From contig NZ_CP014845.1 in the NCBI RefSeq assembly GCF_001598055.1, positions 124,001 to 188,000 on the forward strand: a stretch of DNA of 64,000 bases. Reading direction: 5' to 3'. Both the position numbers and the translations under genes were made by a program. Origin of the DNA: Cupriavidus nantongensis (GTDB lineage: Bacteria > Pseudomonadota > Gammaproteobacteria > Burkholderiales > Burkholderiaceae). The notes under the pieces were generated by a model, which was not told the origin of the DNA, did not search any database, and was given only the letters and a program-made list of their open reading frames with translations. This document shows positions 1 to 9,301 of the stretch, piece by piece. Numbering within the stretch: the stretch's first letter is position 1; each line of letters begins with the position of its first letter.

Positions 1-13
1 AAAGGAAGCAATC

Positions 14-1240
14 ATGGGTTTCGGTCAAGGGGTAAGCGGCCTGAACGCCGCCGCGTCCAACCTGGACGTGATCGGCAACAACATCGCCAACGCCAACACG
101 GTTGGCTACAAGCAATCGGCCGCGCAGTTCGCCGACGTCTACGCCGGCACCAAGATCGGCCTGGGCGTGCGCGTGAACTCGGTGGTGCAGTCGTTCAACC
201 AGGGCAATATCGAGGCCTCGGGCCGGTCGCTGGACGTGGCCATCACCAACGGCAACGGCTTCTTCCGCATGACCAGCCCGGAAGGCGCGGTCTACTACTC
301 GCGCAACGGGCAGTTCCAGCGCCAGGAAGACGGCCGCATCACCAATATGCAAGGGCTGCAGGTGACCGGCTATCCGGCCGGCGTGGCCGGCGGCGCGGGC
401 GTGCAGCCGCAGCCGCTGGTGATCAGCAACGCGCAGATGGAGCCGCGCGCCACCAGCAGCATCACCGCCAAGTTCCAGCTCGATTCGCGCGCCACCGTGC
501 CGACGCAGGCGTTTGCCAGCGCGCCCGGCGTGCCGCCGACCAGCAACATGTTCAACTACAGCACGGCGATCAACGTCTATGACTCGCTGGGCAACAAGCA
601 GCAGCTGATGGCGTACTTCGCCAAGTCGGGCGCGGCGCCGACCGTGCCGGGCGGCACCGACTGGCAGATGTATGTGACCGACGTCAACGGCAACGCCGTC
701 GGCGGCGCCCCGGTCACGCTGTCGTTCGACAACGCCGGCGCGCTGCAGGCACCCGGCGCGGGCGCGGTCACGCTGACCCAGCCGGCGGCCAACGGCGCCC
801 AGGCCATGGCCATGCGCCTGGACCTGACCGGCACCACCCAGTTCGGCGCCGACAACGACGTCAAGCAGCTCAGCCAGGACGGCTACACCTCGGGCAGCCT
901 GCTGGGCTTCTCGGTCAACGGCGACGGCACCATCACCGGCAGCTATTCCAACGAGCAGACCAAGCCGCTGGGCCAGATCGTGATGGCCGCGTTCGGCAAC
1001 GTCGAAGGCCTGAAGCCGGAGGGCGACAACGTCTGGTCCGCCACCGGCGCCTCCGGCCAGCCGCTGCTCGGCGTGGCCGGCGGCAGCCTGGGCACGCTGC
1101 GCTCGAACGCGGTGGAAGCGTCGAACGTGGACCTGTCCGGCCAGCTGGTGAACCTGATCGTGGCCCAGCGCAACTACCAGGCCAACGCGCAGACCATCAA
1201 GGCGCAGGACACGGTCATGCAGACCCTGGTCAACCTGTGA
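14..1240 (+). CDS. flgE: flagellar hook protein FlgE
   Basis: 408 aa, the structural subunit of the flagellar hook, which is exported by the flagellar type III apparatus. The N-terminus carries the rod/hook family signature NNIANANTVGYK, and the C-terminus ends in the matching amphipathic helix (VAQRNYQANAQTIKAQDT). These two ends pack together in the hook core, and the middle (about residues 80-350) is the surface FlgE domain. ATG at 14 is preceded by AAAGGAAG at 1-8, a strong ribosome site. It is the first of six closely packed flg genes on this strand, so it is probably transcribed from a promoter upstream of the window with flgB-D. Length is normal for the family. Confidence 0.97.
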   Translation: MGFGQGVSGLNAAASNLDVIGNNIANANTVGYKQSAAQFADVYAGTKIGLGVRVNSVVQSFNQGNIEASGRSLDVAITNGNGFFRMTSPEGAVYYSRNGQFQRQEDGRITNMQGLQVTGYPAGVAGGAGVQPQPLVISNAQMEPRATSSITAKFQLDSRATVPTQAFASAPGVPPTSNMFNYSTAINVYDSLGNKQQLMAYFAKSGAAPTVPGGTDWQMYVTDVNGNAVGGAPVTLSFDNAGALQAPGAGAVTLTQPAANGAQAMAMRLDLTGTTQFGADNDVKQLSQDGYTSGSLLGFSVNGDGTITGSYSNEQTKPLGQIVMAAFGNVEGLKPEGDNVWSATGASGQPLLGVAGGSLGTLRSNAVEASNVDLSGQLVNLIVAQRNYQANAQTIKAQDTVMQTLVNL

Positions 1241-1266
1241 CCGCCACGCTGAACTGAGCCGCCGCC

Positions 1267-2010
1267 ATGGACCGCATGATCTACACCGCCCTGTCGGGCG
1301 CCAAGCAGATACTCGACCAGCAAGCGGCGGTATCGAACAACCTCGCCAACGTCTCGACGCCGGCGTTCCGCGCGCAGGTGAACCTGTACCGCGCGGTGCC
1401 GGTGGTCGGGGCGGAAGCCGGCACGCGCGCCTTCACCCTGGCCTCCACGCCGGGTGCCGACATGCGCGCCGGCCCGCTCACCTACACCGGCCGCGCGCTC
1501 GACGTGGCGCTGCAGGGCAATGGCTGGCTGGTGGTGCAGGCACCCGACGGCAGCGAGGCCTACACCCGCGCCGGCGCGCTGCAGGTGGCGCAGGACGGCC
1601 AGGTGCAGACCATTTCCGGATTGCCGGTGATGGGCGACGGCGGTCCGCTGGCGGTACCGCCGGGCTCGCAGGTAACTATCGGCACCGACGGCACCATCAC
1701 CGCGCGCGGTCCGGGCGAAGCCTCGGCCGGCCTGGCGCAGGTGGGCCGGCTGCGCGTGGTCAATCCGCCCAACGACGCCATCGCCCGCGGCGATGACGGC
1801 CTGTTCCGCCTGCGCCCCGGCGCGCAGCCGCTCGAGGCCGATCCCACCGTGCGCGTGATTTCGGGCGCGCTCGAAGGCAGCAACGTCAACCCGACCGAAG
1901 CCATGGTCGAGATGATCGCCAACGCGCGCCGCTTCGAGATGCAGATGAAGATGATCCAGGGCGCCGACGGCAACGAGCAGCGCGCCAACCAGCTGCTCTC
2001 GACCAACTGA
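1267..2010 (+). CDS. flgF: flagellar proximal rod protein FlgF
   Basis: 247 aa. It begins [14 protein letters not shown] and has the rod signature [12 protein letters not shown] near residue 25 and a C-terminal helix ([16 protein letters not shown]), as expected for FlgF of the cell-proximal rod. It follows flgE after 26 bases and precedes flgG, the conserved flgEFG order. A variable surface domain lies between about residues 70 and 200. Length matches the family's usual 240-250 aa. FlgF is told from FlgG by gene order, the MDRMIYTA start and a C-terminus lacking the [10 protein letters not shown] motif. Confidence 0.96.
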   Translation: MDRMIYTALSGAKQILDQQAAVSNNLANVSTPAFRAQVNLYRAVPVVGAEAGTRAFTLASTPGADMRAGPLTYTGRALDVALQGNGWLVVQAPDGSEAYTRAGALQVAQDGQVQTISGLPVMGDGGPLAVPPGSQVTIGTDGTITARGPGEASAGLAQVGRLRVVNPPNDAIARGDDGLFRLRPGAQPLEADPTVRVISGALEGSNVNPTEAMVEMIANARRFEMQMKMIQGADGNEQRANQLLSTN

Positions 2011-2071
2011 ACCGAATGACCGGTCGGCACGGCGCAACCGTGCCGGCCCCAAGCACCCACCAAGGACCCAC

Positions 2072-2857
2072 ATGATCCGCTCTCTCTGGATTGCCAAGAC
2101 CGGCCTCGATGCGCAGCAGACGCAGATGGACGTGATCTCGAACAACCTGGCCAACGTCTCGACCAACGGCTTCAAGCGCGGCCGCGCGGTGTTCGAGGAA
2201 CTGATGTACCAGACCATCCGCCAGCCCGGCGCGCTGTCGTCGGACCAGACCACGCTGCCGTCGGGCATGCAGCTGGGCACCGGCGTGCGCCCGGTAGCGA
2301 CCGAGCGCATCCATACCCAGGGCAACCCGCAGCAGACCGGCAATGCCAAGGACGTGGCCATCCTGGGCCAGGGCTTCTTCCAGGTGGCGCTGCCCGACGG
2401 CACCACCGCCTATACCCGCGACGGCTCGTTCCAGGTGGACCAGAACGGCCAGCTGGTGACCTCCAGCGGCTTCGTGATCCAGCCCGCCATCACCATCCCG
2501 GCCAACACGCTGTCGCTGACCGTCGGCCGCGATGGCACGGTGTCGGTGACGCAGCCGGGCTCCAGCGCCAACGTGCAGGTGGGGCAGCTGCAGCTTGCCA
2601 CCTTCATGAACCCGGCCGGCCTGGAAAGCATGGGCGAGAACCTGTACGTGCAGACCGACGCCTCGGGCGCGCCCAACACCACCGTGCCGGGCCTGAACGG
2701 CGCGGGCGTGGTGCAGCAAAACTATGTCGAGGCCTCCAACGTCAACGTGGTCGAGGAACTGGTCAGCATGATCCAGACGCAGCGCGCGTACGAGATCAAC
2801 AGCAAGGCGGTGCAGGCCTCCGACCAGATGCTGCAGCGCCTGGCGCAACTGGGTTGA
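2072..2857 (+). CDS. flgG: flagellar distal rod protein FlgG
   Basis: 261 aa, the distal rod subunit joining the rod to the hook. Highly conserved family features are visible: start [16 protein letters not shown], the signature [20 protein letters not shown] and the C-terminal motif [18 protein letters not shown]. It lies 61 bases after flgF, and its stop codon overlaps the upstream end of the flgH reading frame, which suggests translational coupling. Length equals that of the enteric protein (about 260 aa). Nothing is truncated or unusual. Confidence 0.97.
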   Translation: MIRSLWIAKTGLDAQQTQMDVISNNLANVSTNGFKRGRAVFEELMYQTIRQPGALSSDQTTLPSGMQLGTGVRPVATERIHTQGNPQQTGNAKDVAILGQGFFQVALPDGTTAYTRDGSFQVDQNGQLVTSSGFVIQPAITIPANTLSLTVGRDGTVSVTQPGSSANVQVGQLQLATFMNPAGLESMGENLYVQTDASGAPNTTVPGLNGAGVVQQNYVEASNVNVVEELVSMIQTQRAYEINSKAVQASDQMLQRLAQLG

Positions 2858-2862
2858 TTGGT

Positions 2863-3567
2863 GTGAACACGGCCACCTTGCTTTCCCGCCTGGGCGCGCG
2901 TGCGCTGGTTTGCCTGGCCGGCGTGGCAATGCTGGCCACCAGCGGCTGCGCGCTGATGCCGCGCGAGCCGCTGGTGCAGATGCCGACCACGGCGCGCGCC
3001 GAGCCGCGCCCGATGGGCCCGGCGTCGGGCTCGATCTACCAGTCGTCGTACGCCGGCAATCCGCTGTTCGAGGACCGCCGCCCGCGCAACGTGGGCGACA
3101 TCCTGACCATCCTGATCACCGAGAACGTCAACGCCAGCAAGAATTCCGGCACCAACACCAGCCGCACCGGCAACGCCGCGCTGGCGTTCGACGCGGTGCC
3201 GCGCGCGCTGGGCGGGCTGTTCGGCACCAGCCAGAACGCCAACATGAACGGCGCCAACACCATGAAGGCCAGCGGCGGCGCCAGCGCGGCCAACACCTTC
3301 AACGGCACCATCACCGTGACCGTGCTCGAGGTGCTGGCCAACGGCAACCTGGTGGTCTCCGGCGAAAAGCAGATGGCCATCAACCAGGGTGCCGAGTTCA
3401 TCCGTTTCTCGGGCGTGGTCAACCCCCGCACCATCACCGGCGACAACGCCGTGCTGTCGACGCAGGTCGCCGATGCGCGCATCGAATACACCGCCAAGGG
3501 CGTGATCGACGAAGCGCAGAACATGGGCTGGCTGCAGCGCTTCTTCCTCAATGTTTCTCCGTTCTGA
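2863..3567 (+). CDS. flgH: flagellar L-ring lipoprotein FlgH
   Basis: 234 aa from the GTG at 2863; a TTG at 2854, overlapping the flgG stop, is an alternative start and neither has a clear ribosome site. FlgH forms the outer-membrane L ring around the rod. A hydrophobic stretch ends in a lipobox-like LATSGC, giving a lipidated Cys at about residue 29, as expected for this lipoprotein. The body has family motifs [13 protein letters not shown] and [18 protein letters not shown], and the C-terminus is [13 protein letters not shown]. It sits between flgG and flgI in the standard order. Confidence 0.95.
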   Translation: MNTATLLSRLGARALVCLAGVAMLATSGCALMPREPLVQMPTTARAEPRPMGPASGSIYQSSYAGNPLFEDRRPRNVGDILTILITENVNASKNSGTNTSRTGNAALAFDAVPRALGGLFGTSQNANMNGANTMKASGGASAANTFNGTITVTVLEVLANGNLVVSGEKQMAINQGAEFIRFSGVVNPRTITGDNAVLSTQVADARIEYTAKGVIDEAQNMGWLQRFFLNVSPF

Positions 3568-3574
3568 CCGCGCC

Positions 3575-4720
3575 ATGTCTGCCCAGATGCTCGCTCGTTT
3601 CCTGTCCCGCCTGCTGCGGCTGACCATGGTCAGCCTGGCGCTGGGCGTGGCCTTCGGCGCCTTTGCCACCAGCGCCAAGGCCGAGCGCCTGAAGAACCTG
3701 GCCACCTTCCAGGGCGTGCGCGAGAACCCGCTGGTCGGTTACGGCCTGGTGGTGGGGCTGGACAACACCGGCGACCAGACCATGCAGACGCCGTTCACCA
3801 CGCAGAGCCTGACCAACATGCTGTCGCAGCTGGGGATCACGCTGCCGGCCGGCAAGAACATGCAGCTCAAGAACGTGGCGGCGGTGATGGTGACCGCGTC
3901 GCTGCCTGCGTTCGCGCAGCCCGGCAGCCAGCTCGACGTGGTGGTGTCGTCGATGGGCAATGCCAAGAGCCTGCGCGGCGGCACGCTGCTGATGACCCCG
4001 CTCAAGGGCGCCGACGGCCAGGTCTATGCGATCGCGCAGGGCAATATGCTGGTGGGCGGCGCGGGCGCGTCGGCCAACGGCAGCAAGGTGCAGATCAACC
4101 AGCTGGCGGTGGGGCGCATCGCCAACGGCGCCATCGTCGAGCGCGCAGTGGCGCCGTTCCAGCCCGATGGCGGCTTGCTCAACCTGGAACTGAAGGATAC
4201 GGATTTTGGCACTGCCGAGCGCGTGGTCGAAGCCATCAACCGCAACATGGGCGGCGGCGTCGCCGCGGCGCTGGACGGGCGCGTGGTGCAGGTGCGCGCG
4301 CCGGCATCGCCGGCGGCGCGCGTGGGCTTCCTCGCCCGCATCGAGAATATCGACGTAACCCCGGCGAAGGCCGCGGCCAAGGTGATCCTGAACGCCCGCA
4401 CCGGCTCCATCGTGATGAACCAGGCCGTGACCGTGGATGATTGCGCGGTCGCGCACGGCAACCTGTCGGTGGTGATCAACACGCAACCGGTGATCAGCCA
4501 GCCGGCGCCGTTCAGCGGCGGCCAGACCGTGGTGGCGCCGGTGTCGCAGATCGACATGAAGCAGCAGGGCGGTTCGCTGCAGATCGTCAAGGCGGGCGCC
4601 TCGCTGGCCGCGGTGGTCAAGGGGCTGAACGCGCTGGGCGCGACCCCGGCCGACCTGCAGACCATCCTGGAAGCGATGCGCGCGGCCGGTGCGCTGCGCG
4701 CCGAGCTGGAAGTGATCTGA
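3575..4720 (+). CDS. flgI: flagellar P-ring protein FlgI
   Basis: 381 aa from ATG 3575; an ATG at 3551 overlapping flgH is also in frame. FlgI is the periplasmic P-ring subunit. A Sec signal peptide (about 25 hydrophobic residues ending in SAKA) is followed by the mature start [15 protein letters not shown], a hallmark of the family. Further motifs are [19 protein letters not shown] and the C-terminal [20 protein letters not shown]. It is followed 2 bases later by flgJ. Length is in the usual 365-385 range. Confidence 0.96.
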   Translation: MSAQMLARFLSRLLRLTMVSLALGVAFGAFATSAKAERLKNLATFQGVRENPLVGYGLVVGLDNTGDQTMQTPFTTQSLTNMLSQLGITLPAGKNMQLKNVAAVMVTASLPAFAQPGSQLDVVVSSMGNAKSLRGGTLLMTPLKGADGQVYAIAQGNMLVGGAGASANGSKVQINQLAVGRIANGAIVERAVAPFQPDGGLLNLELKDTDFGTAERVVEAINRNMGGGVAAALDGRVVQVRAPASPAARVGFLARIENIDVTPAKAAAKVILNARTGSIVMNQAVTVDDCAVAHGNLSVVINTQPVISQPAPFSGGQTVVAPVSQIDMKQQGGSLQIVKAGASLAAVVKGLNALGATPADLQTILEAMRAAGALRAELEVI

Positions 4721-4722
4721 GC

Positions 4723-5781
4723 ATGAACAGCGGCATCAACGGTGGCGCAATGCCCGCGCCCGGCGCCGACCTGACCCAGCGCTTCGCACTGGACACGCAG
4801 GGCTTCGAAGCGCTCAAGCACAGCGCGCGCGGCGGCGCCGACGCCAATACGCTGCACGCCGTCGCCAAGCAGTTCGAGGCCGTGTTCACGCAGATGGTGC
4901 TCAAGAGCATGCGCGACGCCACGCCGCAGGACGGCCTGTTCGACAACGAGCAGAGCAAGCTGTATCTGTCGATGATGGACCAGCAGCTGGCGCAGCAGCT
5001 GTCGTCGCGCGGCATCGGCCTGGCCGACGTGATGGTGCGCCAACTCGCACGCGCCACCGGCACCGCGATGCCCGCGGGCATGAACGCGCTGACTCCGGCC
5101 GAGGCCGGCAAGGCCGCCGATGCCGAGATGGCCAGGCTGCTCGACAGCCGCGGTGCCGGCGCCATGCCAGCCGACGCGGGCGAGCAGGCCGACCTGCCCG
5201 CCATCGGCACCACCGTCGCCGGCCAGCAATGGAACCCCACTGCGGGCCTGCGCCAGTACCAGCCGCAGTCCTACGCGGACCGCGGCCAGGGCGAAGACCG
5301 GCTGGGCCGGTTGCCCGACGATGCGCCCGCGCACGTCAGCGCCTTCGTCGCCCGCATGGCGGGCCCGGCGGAAGCCGCGTCCCGCGCCAGCGGCGTGCCG
5401 TCACGGCTGATCGTCGGCCAGGCCGCATTGGAATCCGGCTGGGGCCAGCGCGAGATCACGCACGCCGATGGCTCCACCACCTTCAACGTCTTCGGCATCA
5501 AGGCCGGCCCCAACTGGAAGGGCCGCGTCGCGGAAATCACCACCACCGAATACATCGACGGCCAGCCGCAGAAGGTGCGGGCGAAGTTCCGCGCCTATGG
5601 GTCCTACGACGAGGCCTGCGCCGACTACGCGCGCCTGCTGACCAGCAATCCGCGCTATGCGGGCGTGGTCAGCGCGGCGAACGCCGAGGACGCGGCGCAT
5701 GGTTTGCAGAGGGCAGGGTATGCCACGGATCCGGCGTACGGGCACAAGCTGGTGAAGATCATGAAGAAGGTGGCGGCGTAG
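4723..5781 (+). CDS. flgJ: flagellar rod assembly protein/muramidase FlgJ
   Basis: 352 aa, two-domain FlgJ. Residues about 40-110 form the rod-capping domain (AKQFEAVFTQMVLKSMRDAT, then FDNEQSKLYLSMMDQQLAQQ). Residues about 200-352 are a glucosaminidase-type peptidoglycan hydrolase that opens the wall for the rod, with the probable catalytic Glu237 in AALESGWGQ and the family motif TFNVFGIKAG. The start at 4723 was chosen because it follows the flgI stop by 2 bases; the frame is open further upstream, inside flgI. A Q/G-rich linker (about 150-195) joins the domains. Confidence 0.95.
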   Translation: MNSGINGGAMPAPGADLTQRFALDTQGFEALKHSARGGADANTLHAVAKQFEAVFTQMVLKSMRDATPQDGLFDNEQSKLYLSMMDQQLAQQLSSRGIGLADVMVRQLARATGTAMPAGMNALTPAEAGKAADAEMARLLDSRGAGAMPADAGEQADLPAIGTTVAGQQWNPTAGLRQYQPQSYADRGQGEDRLGRLPDDAPAHVSAFVARMAGPAEAASRASGVPSRLIVGQAALESGWGQREITHADGSTTFNVFGIKAGPNWKGRVAEITTTEYIDGQPQKVRAKFRAYGSYDEACADYARLLTSNPRYAGVVSAANAEDAAHGLQRAGYATDPAYGHKLVKIMKKVAA

Positions 5782-5840
5782 GGCGCGGGCTACAGTTGCA
5801 ATACAGCGGCAAACCGCAGCCGACACCGCACGAACCAGGC

Positions 5841-5880
5841 TCCCCTCGCCCGCTTGCGGGAGAGGGGTGGGGGAGAGGGC
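5841..5880. repeat. REP-like palindromic repeat, copy 1
   Basis: In the flgJ-flgK gap: CCCGCTTGCGGG hairpin with GAGAGGGG and TGGGGGAGAGGG on its right. The same unit occurs in inverse orientation at 5918-5960. Short GC-rich hairpins of this sort are common between genes in Burkholderiales. Here the pair could form a long stem or end flgE-J transcription. Confidence 0.7.
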
Positions 5881-5917
5881 AAGAGCATCAACGAAGTGAC
5901 GCCCCTCGCTATTGCCA

Positions 5918-5960
5918 CCGCCGGCCCTCACCCCCGGCCCCTCTCCCGCAAGCGGGAGAG
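5918..5960. repeat. REP-like palindromic repeat, copy 2 (inverted)
   Basis: Reverse-complement relative of the repeat at 5841-5880. It contains CTCTCCCGC-AA-GCGGGAGAG at 5941-5960, a perfect 9-base-pair stem, preceded by CCCTCACCCCCGGCC. With copy 1 it fills much of the 312-base flgJ-flgK gap. Confidence 0.7.
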
Positions 5961-6002
5961 CGGAGAAAACCAGCGGGATCCGACGAAGATCACTGCCATA
6001 AC

Positions 6003-6030
6003 TAAAGTCCTGCTTCCAGCCAGCCGATAA
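6003..6030 (+). promoter_or_regulatory. sigma-28 (FliA) promoter of flgKL
   Basis: TAAAGTCC at 6003-6010 and GCCGATAA at 6023-6030, separated by 12 bases. The sigma-28 consensus is TAAAGTTT-N11-GCCGATAA, so the -10 is perfect and the -35 matches 6 of 8. The flgK ATG is 63 bases downstream. This marks flgKL as late (class 3) flagellar genes. Confidence 0.85.
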
Positions 6031-6093
6031 CTCCCAAATACCACCCCGCCGCCCCTCACCGCGGCAGTCCCACCAATCCCGGACCAGAGCACC

Positions 6094-8013
6094 ATGTCTC
6101 TCTTCAGCATTGGCCTCTCCGGCCTGAACACCGCGCAGAACGCGCTGACGACGACGGGCCACAACTTTGCCAATTCGGCAACCGAAGGCTATTCGCGCCA
6201 GAACACCATCGTCGCGTCCGCCGGCGGCCAGTACACCAGCCAGGGCTTCTACGGCTTCGGCTCGAACACCACCACGGTGATCCGCGTCTATGACGAGTTC
6301 CTGACCGGCCAGCTGCGCGGCGCCACCTCGGCCAGCGCGTCGCTGGAGATGTACTCGGACCAGATCAGCCAGATCGACAACCTGCTGGCCGACCAGAAGG
6401 GCGGCCTGGCGCCGCTGATGCAGAAGTTCTTCGCCGCGGTGCAGGCGGTGGCCGATACCCCGGCCGATCCGGCCGCGCGCCAGGGCATGCTGTCGGCAGG
6501 CCAGGCGCTGGTGGGCCAGGTGCGCTCGGCCAGCAACTACTTCAAGCAGCTGCAGTCCGGCGTCAACGAACAGGTCGGCACCGCGGTCACGCAGGTCAAC
6601 GCCTACACCAAGCAGATCGCCAACCTTAACGAGGAAATCACGCGGCTGAAGGCGGCCTCCGGCGGCCAGCCGCCCAACGACCTGCTCGACCAGCGCGACC
6701 AAGCCGTGGCCGAGCTGACCAAGCTGGTCGGCGCCAAGGTGGTGGTGCAGGACAGCGGCACCTACAACGTCTTCGTCGGCAACGGCCAGCCGCTGGTGAT
6801 GGGCAACGACGCCTATGAACTGAAGGCCGTGGCCTCGGCGGCCGACCCGAACCGCACCGTGGTGGCCTACACGCTGCCCACCGGCACCGTGATCGAGAGC
6901 GAGCCGGGCGCGCTCACCGGCGGCTCGCTGGGCGGCCTGCTGCAGTTCCGCACCGAAACGCTGGACCCGGCGCAAAGCGCGATCGGCCGCCTGTCGCTGG
7001 CGATCGGCGCGAGCTTCAATGCGCAGCACCAGCTCGGCATCGACCTGAACGGCGTCGCCGGCACCGACATGTTCAGGCTGGGCGGTGCGACCACCATCCC
7101 CAACGCCAACAACACCGTCAAGACCACCGTCGCCACCGCCACCATCGACAATGCGTCGGCGCTGACCACCAGCGACTACAAGCTCCACTTCGACGGCACC
7201 AACTACACGCTGACGCGCCTGTCCGACAACCAGCAGGTGGTCACGCCCGTTCCCGCCGGCGGCGCCACCTACCCGCTGCAGTTCAGCGCCGACGGCTTTA
7301 CCGTCGAGATCAACGCGCCGATGGGCACCAACGATTCGTTCACGGTGCAGCCCACCCGCAATGCCGCCACGGGCTTCGACATGGCGATCAACGATCCCGC
7401 CAAGATTGCTGCGGCGTCGCCCGCCTACATCGAGGCGACCGCCGGCAACAAGGGCAGCGCCACCGCGTCGCTGAGCAAGGTCGCGCCCGGGTTCACCCCG
7501 CCGGCCGGCAAGATCACCGCCGAGTTCGACGGCACCAATTACATCTTCAAGGTCGGCGGCGTGGCCATGGCGCCGCAGCCGGTGGGCGTGCCCAACGGCA
7601 GCAATACCGACTTCACCCTCAACGGCCTGACCTTCAGCTTCGGCGGCACGCCCGCCGCCGGCGACAGCTTCACGCTGGGCAGCAACGCAGGCGCGGTCAA
7701 GGACAACGGCAACATGCTGGTGCTGGCCAAGCTGCAGAACGCCAAGACCATCGGCGGCGTATCCAGCTTCAGCGAAGCCTACGCGCAGCTGGTCAACGAT
7801 GTCGGCACGCGCGCCAAGTCGGTCAAGATCGCGTCGGCGTCGCAGGACAGCATCACCACGCAGATCAAGACCGCGCAGCAATCGGTGTCCGGCGTCAACA
7901 TGGACGAGGAGACCGTGTCGATGCTGCGCTTCCAGCAGCTGTACCAGGCCAATGCGCGCGTGATCCAGACCGCCGGCACGCTGTTCGACACCATCATCGG
8001 CATCGGCCGCTAA
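6094..8013 (+). CDS. flgK: flagellar hook-associated protein 1 FlgK
   Basis: 639 aa, the first hook-filament junction protein. It starts MSLFSIGLSGLNTAQNALTT and contains the rod/hook signature HNFANSATEGYSRQN. The C-terminus has SGVNMDEETVSMLRFQQLYQ, typical of FlgK. The central 300-550 region is a variable surface domain with repeated Thr/Asn-rich beta strands. It is preceded by a sigma-28 promoter, so it is made late, and followed 36 bases on by flgL. It is longer than the enteric protein (about 547 aa), as is usual in Burkholderiales. Confidence 0.95.
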   Translation: MSLFSIGLSGLNTAQNALTTTGHNFANSATEGYSRQNTIVASAGGQYTSQGFYGFGSNTTTVIRVYDEFLTGQLRGATSASASLEMYSDQISQIDNLLADQKGGLAPLMQKFFAAVQAVADTPADPAARQGMLSAGQALVGQVRSASNYFKQLQSGVNEQVGTAVTQVNAYTKQIANLNEEITRLKAASGGQPPNDLLDQRDQAVAELTKLVGAKVVVQDSGTYNVFVGNGQPLVMGNDAYELKAVASAADPNRTVVAYTLPTGTVIESEPGALTGGSLGGLLQFRTETLDPAQSAIGRLSLAIGASFNAQHQLGIDLNGVAGTDMFRLGGATTIPNANNTVKTTVATATIDNASALTTSDYKLHFDGTNYTLTRLSDNQQVVTPVPAGGATYPLQFSADGFTVEINAPMGTNDSFTVQPTRNAATGFDMAINDPAKIAAASPAYIEATAGNKGSATASLSKVAPGFTPPAGKITAEFDGTNYIFKVGGVAMAPQPVGVPNGSNTDFTLNGLTFSFGGTPAAGDSFTLGSNAGAVKDNGNMLVLAKLQNAKTIGGVSSFSEAYAQLVNDVGTRAKSVKIASASQDSITTQIKTAQQSVSGVNMDEETVSMLRFQQLYQANARVIQTAGTLFDTIIGIGR

Positions 8014-8049
8014 GCGCCCAGCCACCCGCGTCAGAAGAGGTAACCCAAC

Positions 8050-9279
8050 ATGCGCGTTGCAAGCTCCACCCTGTACCAGCAAGGCCTGGCTTCGATGAAC
8101 TACCAGCAGGGCGCGCTGATGCATATCCAGCAGCAGCTCGGCACCGGCCGCTCGATCCTGACCCCGTCGGACGATCCCGTCGGCGCCACGCGCGCGCTGG
8201 GCGTCAGCCAGGCGCAGGCCGTCAACGGCCAGTACGCCACCTCCCGCAACCAGGCCAATATCGCGCTGGCGGCGGAAGAAAACGCGCTGCAGTCCATCAC
8301 CACCATCACGCAGAACATCCAGACCATGCTGGTGCAGGCAGGCAACGGCACCATGAGCGATGCCGACCGCGCCTCGGTGGCGACCGCACTGGAAGGCCTG
8401 TACAACCAGCTGCTGGGCCTGGCCAATGCCGACGACGGCAACGGCCAGTTCCTGTTCGGTGGCACCCGCTCCGGCACTGCACCGTTCACGCAAAGCGGCG
8501 GCGCCAGCAACTACATCGGCGACAACAGCCAGCAACTGCTGCAGGTCGACGTCGCACGCCAGATGCCCGCCGGCAACACCGGCCGCGAAATCTTCATGAG
8601 CGTGACCGGCGGCGCCGGCTACGTGGTCAAGGGCAACCCCGCCAATACCGGCACGGCAACCTTCGGCGCGGTGTCCACCACCGACCCGAGCCATCCGCTG
8701 TTCGGCCACTCGCTGCAGATGTCGTTCACGGCCAATGCCACCGGCCAGATCGAATACACCATCACCGACACCTCGACCGGCGCCACCCCCGCCCCGGTTG
8801 TCACCGGCCCGGTGCCATACAACTCGCCGGCACAGATCGAAGTCGCGGGCTTCACCTTCAACGTCACCGGCGCGCCCAAGGCCGGCGACACCCTGACCAT
8901 GCAGCCCGCCAGCGAGGCCGGCACCGACATGTTCGCCAACCTGCAGACCGTGATCGACACGCTGCGCCAGCCCGCCGCCACCGAAAACGACCGCGCCAAC
9001 CTGGGCAACGTGCTGTCGACCGCCGTGCGCCAGTTCTCCAACTCTCTCGACAACGTGCTGACCGTGCGCGCATCGGTGGGCTCGCGCATGAATGAGCTGG
9101 ATGCGCTGGACGACGTGGGCACCAACCGGGATTTGACGTATTCGCAGACGTTGTCGGGATTGCAGGACCTGGACTACGCCAAGGCGATTACCGAGTATTA
9201 CCAGCGGCAGGTGGCGCTGCAGGGGGCGCAGCAGTCGTTTATGCAGATCCAGGGGATGAATCTGTTTAAGTATCTGTAA
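8050..9279 (+). CDS. flgL: flagellar hook-associated protein 3 FlgL
   Basis: 409 aa, the second hook-filament junction protein and a flagellin relative. The N-terminus MRVASSTLYQQGLASMNYQQ and the motif LTPSDDPVGATRALGVSQAQ are typical. The C-terminal helix contains DLDYAKAITEYYQRQVALQG and ends FMQIQGMNLFKYL, as FlgL proteins do. AGAAGAGGTAA just before ATG 8050 supplies the ribosome site. It is the last flagellar gene here, and the NHEJ operon converges on it 22 bases downstream. Confidence 0.95.
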   Translation: MRVASSTLYQQGLASMNYQQGALMHIQQQLGTGRSILTPSDDPVGATRALGVSQAQAVNGQYATSRNQANIALAAEENALQSITTITQNIQTMLVQAGNGTMSDADRASVATALEGLYNQLLGLANADDGNGQFLFGGTRSGTAPFTQSGGASNYIGDNSQQLLQVDVARQMPAGNTGREIFMSVTGGAGYVVKGNPANTGTATFGAVSTTDPSHPLFGHSLQMSFTANATGQIEYTITDTSTGATPAPVVTGPVPYNSPAQIEVAGFTFNVTGAPKAGDTLTMQPASEAGTDMFANLQTVIDTLRQPAATENDRANLGNVLSTAVRQFSNSLDNVLTVRASVGSRMNELDALDDVGTNRDLTYSQTLSGLQDLDYAKAITEYYQRQVALQGAQQSFMQIQGMNLFKYL

Positions 9280-9301
9280 GGGCGGGAAGTTGATCGTTCC
9301 T

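Noticed and set aside
1174..2929. Long minus-strand frames opposite flgF and flgG
   Set aside because: Arg/His/Ala-rich shadow frames without motifs; the plus-strand flagellar genes explain the DNA fully.
3548..5334. Minus-strand frames of 312 and 436 codons opposite flgI and flgJ
   Set aside because: Compositionally biased, no ribosome sites, and opposite well-conserved genes.
5841..5960. A CRISPR-like pair of repeats
   Set aside because: Only two inverted copies with no regular spacers; they are REP-like hairpins.
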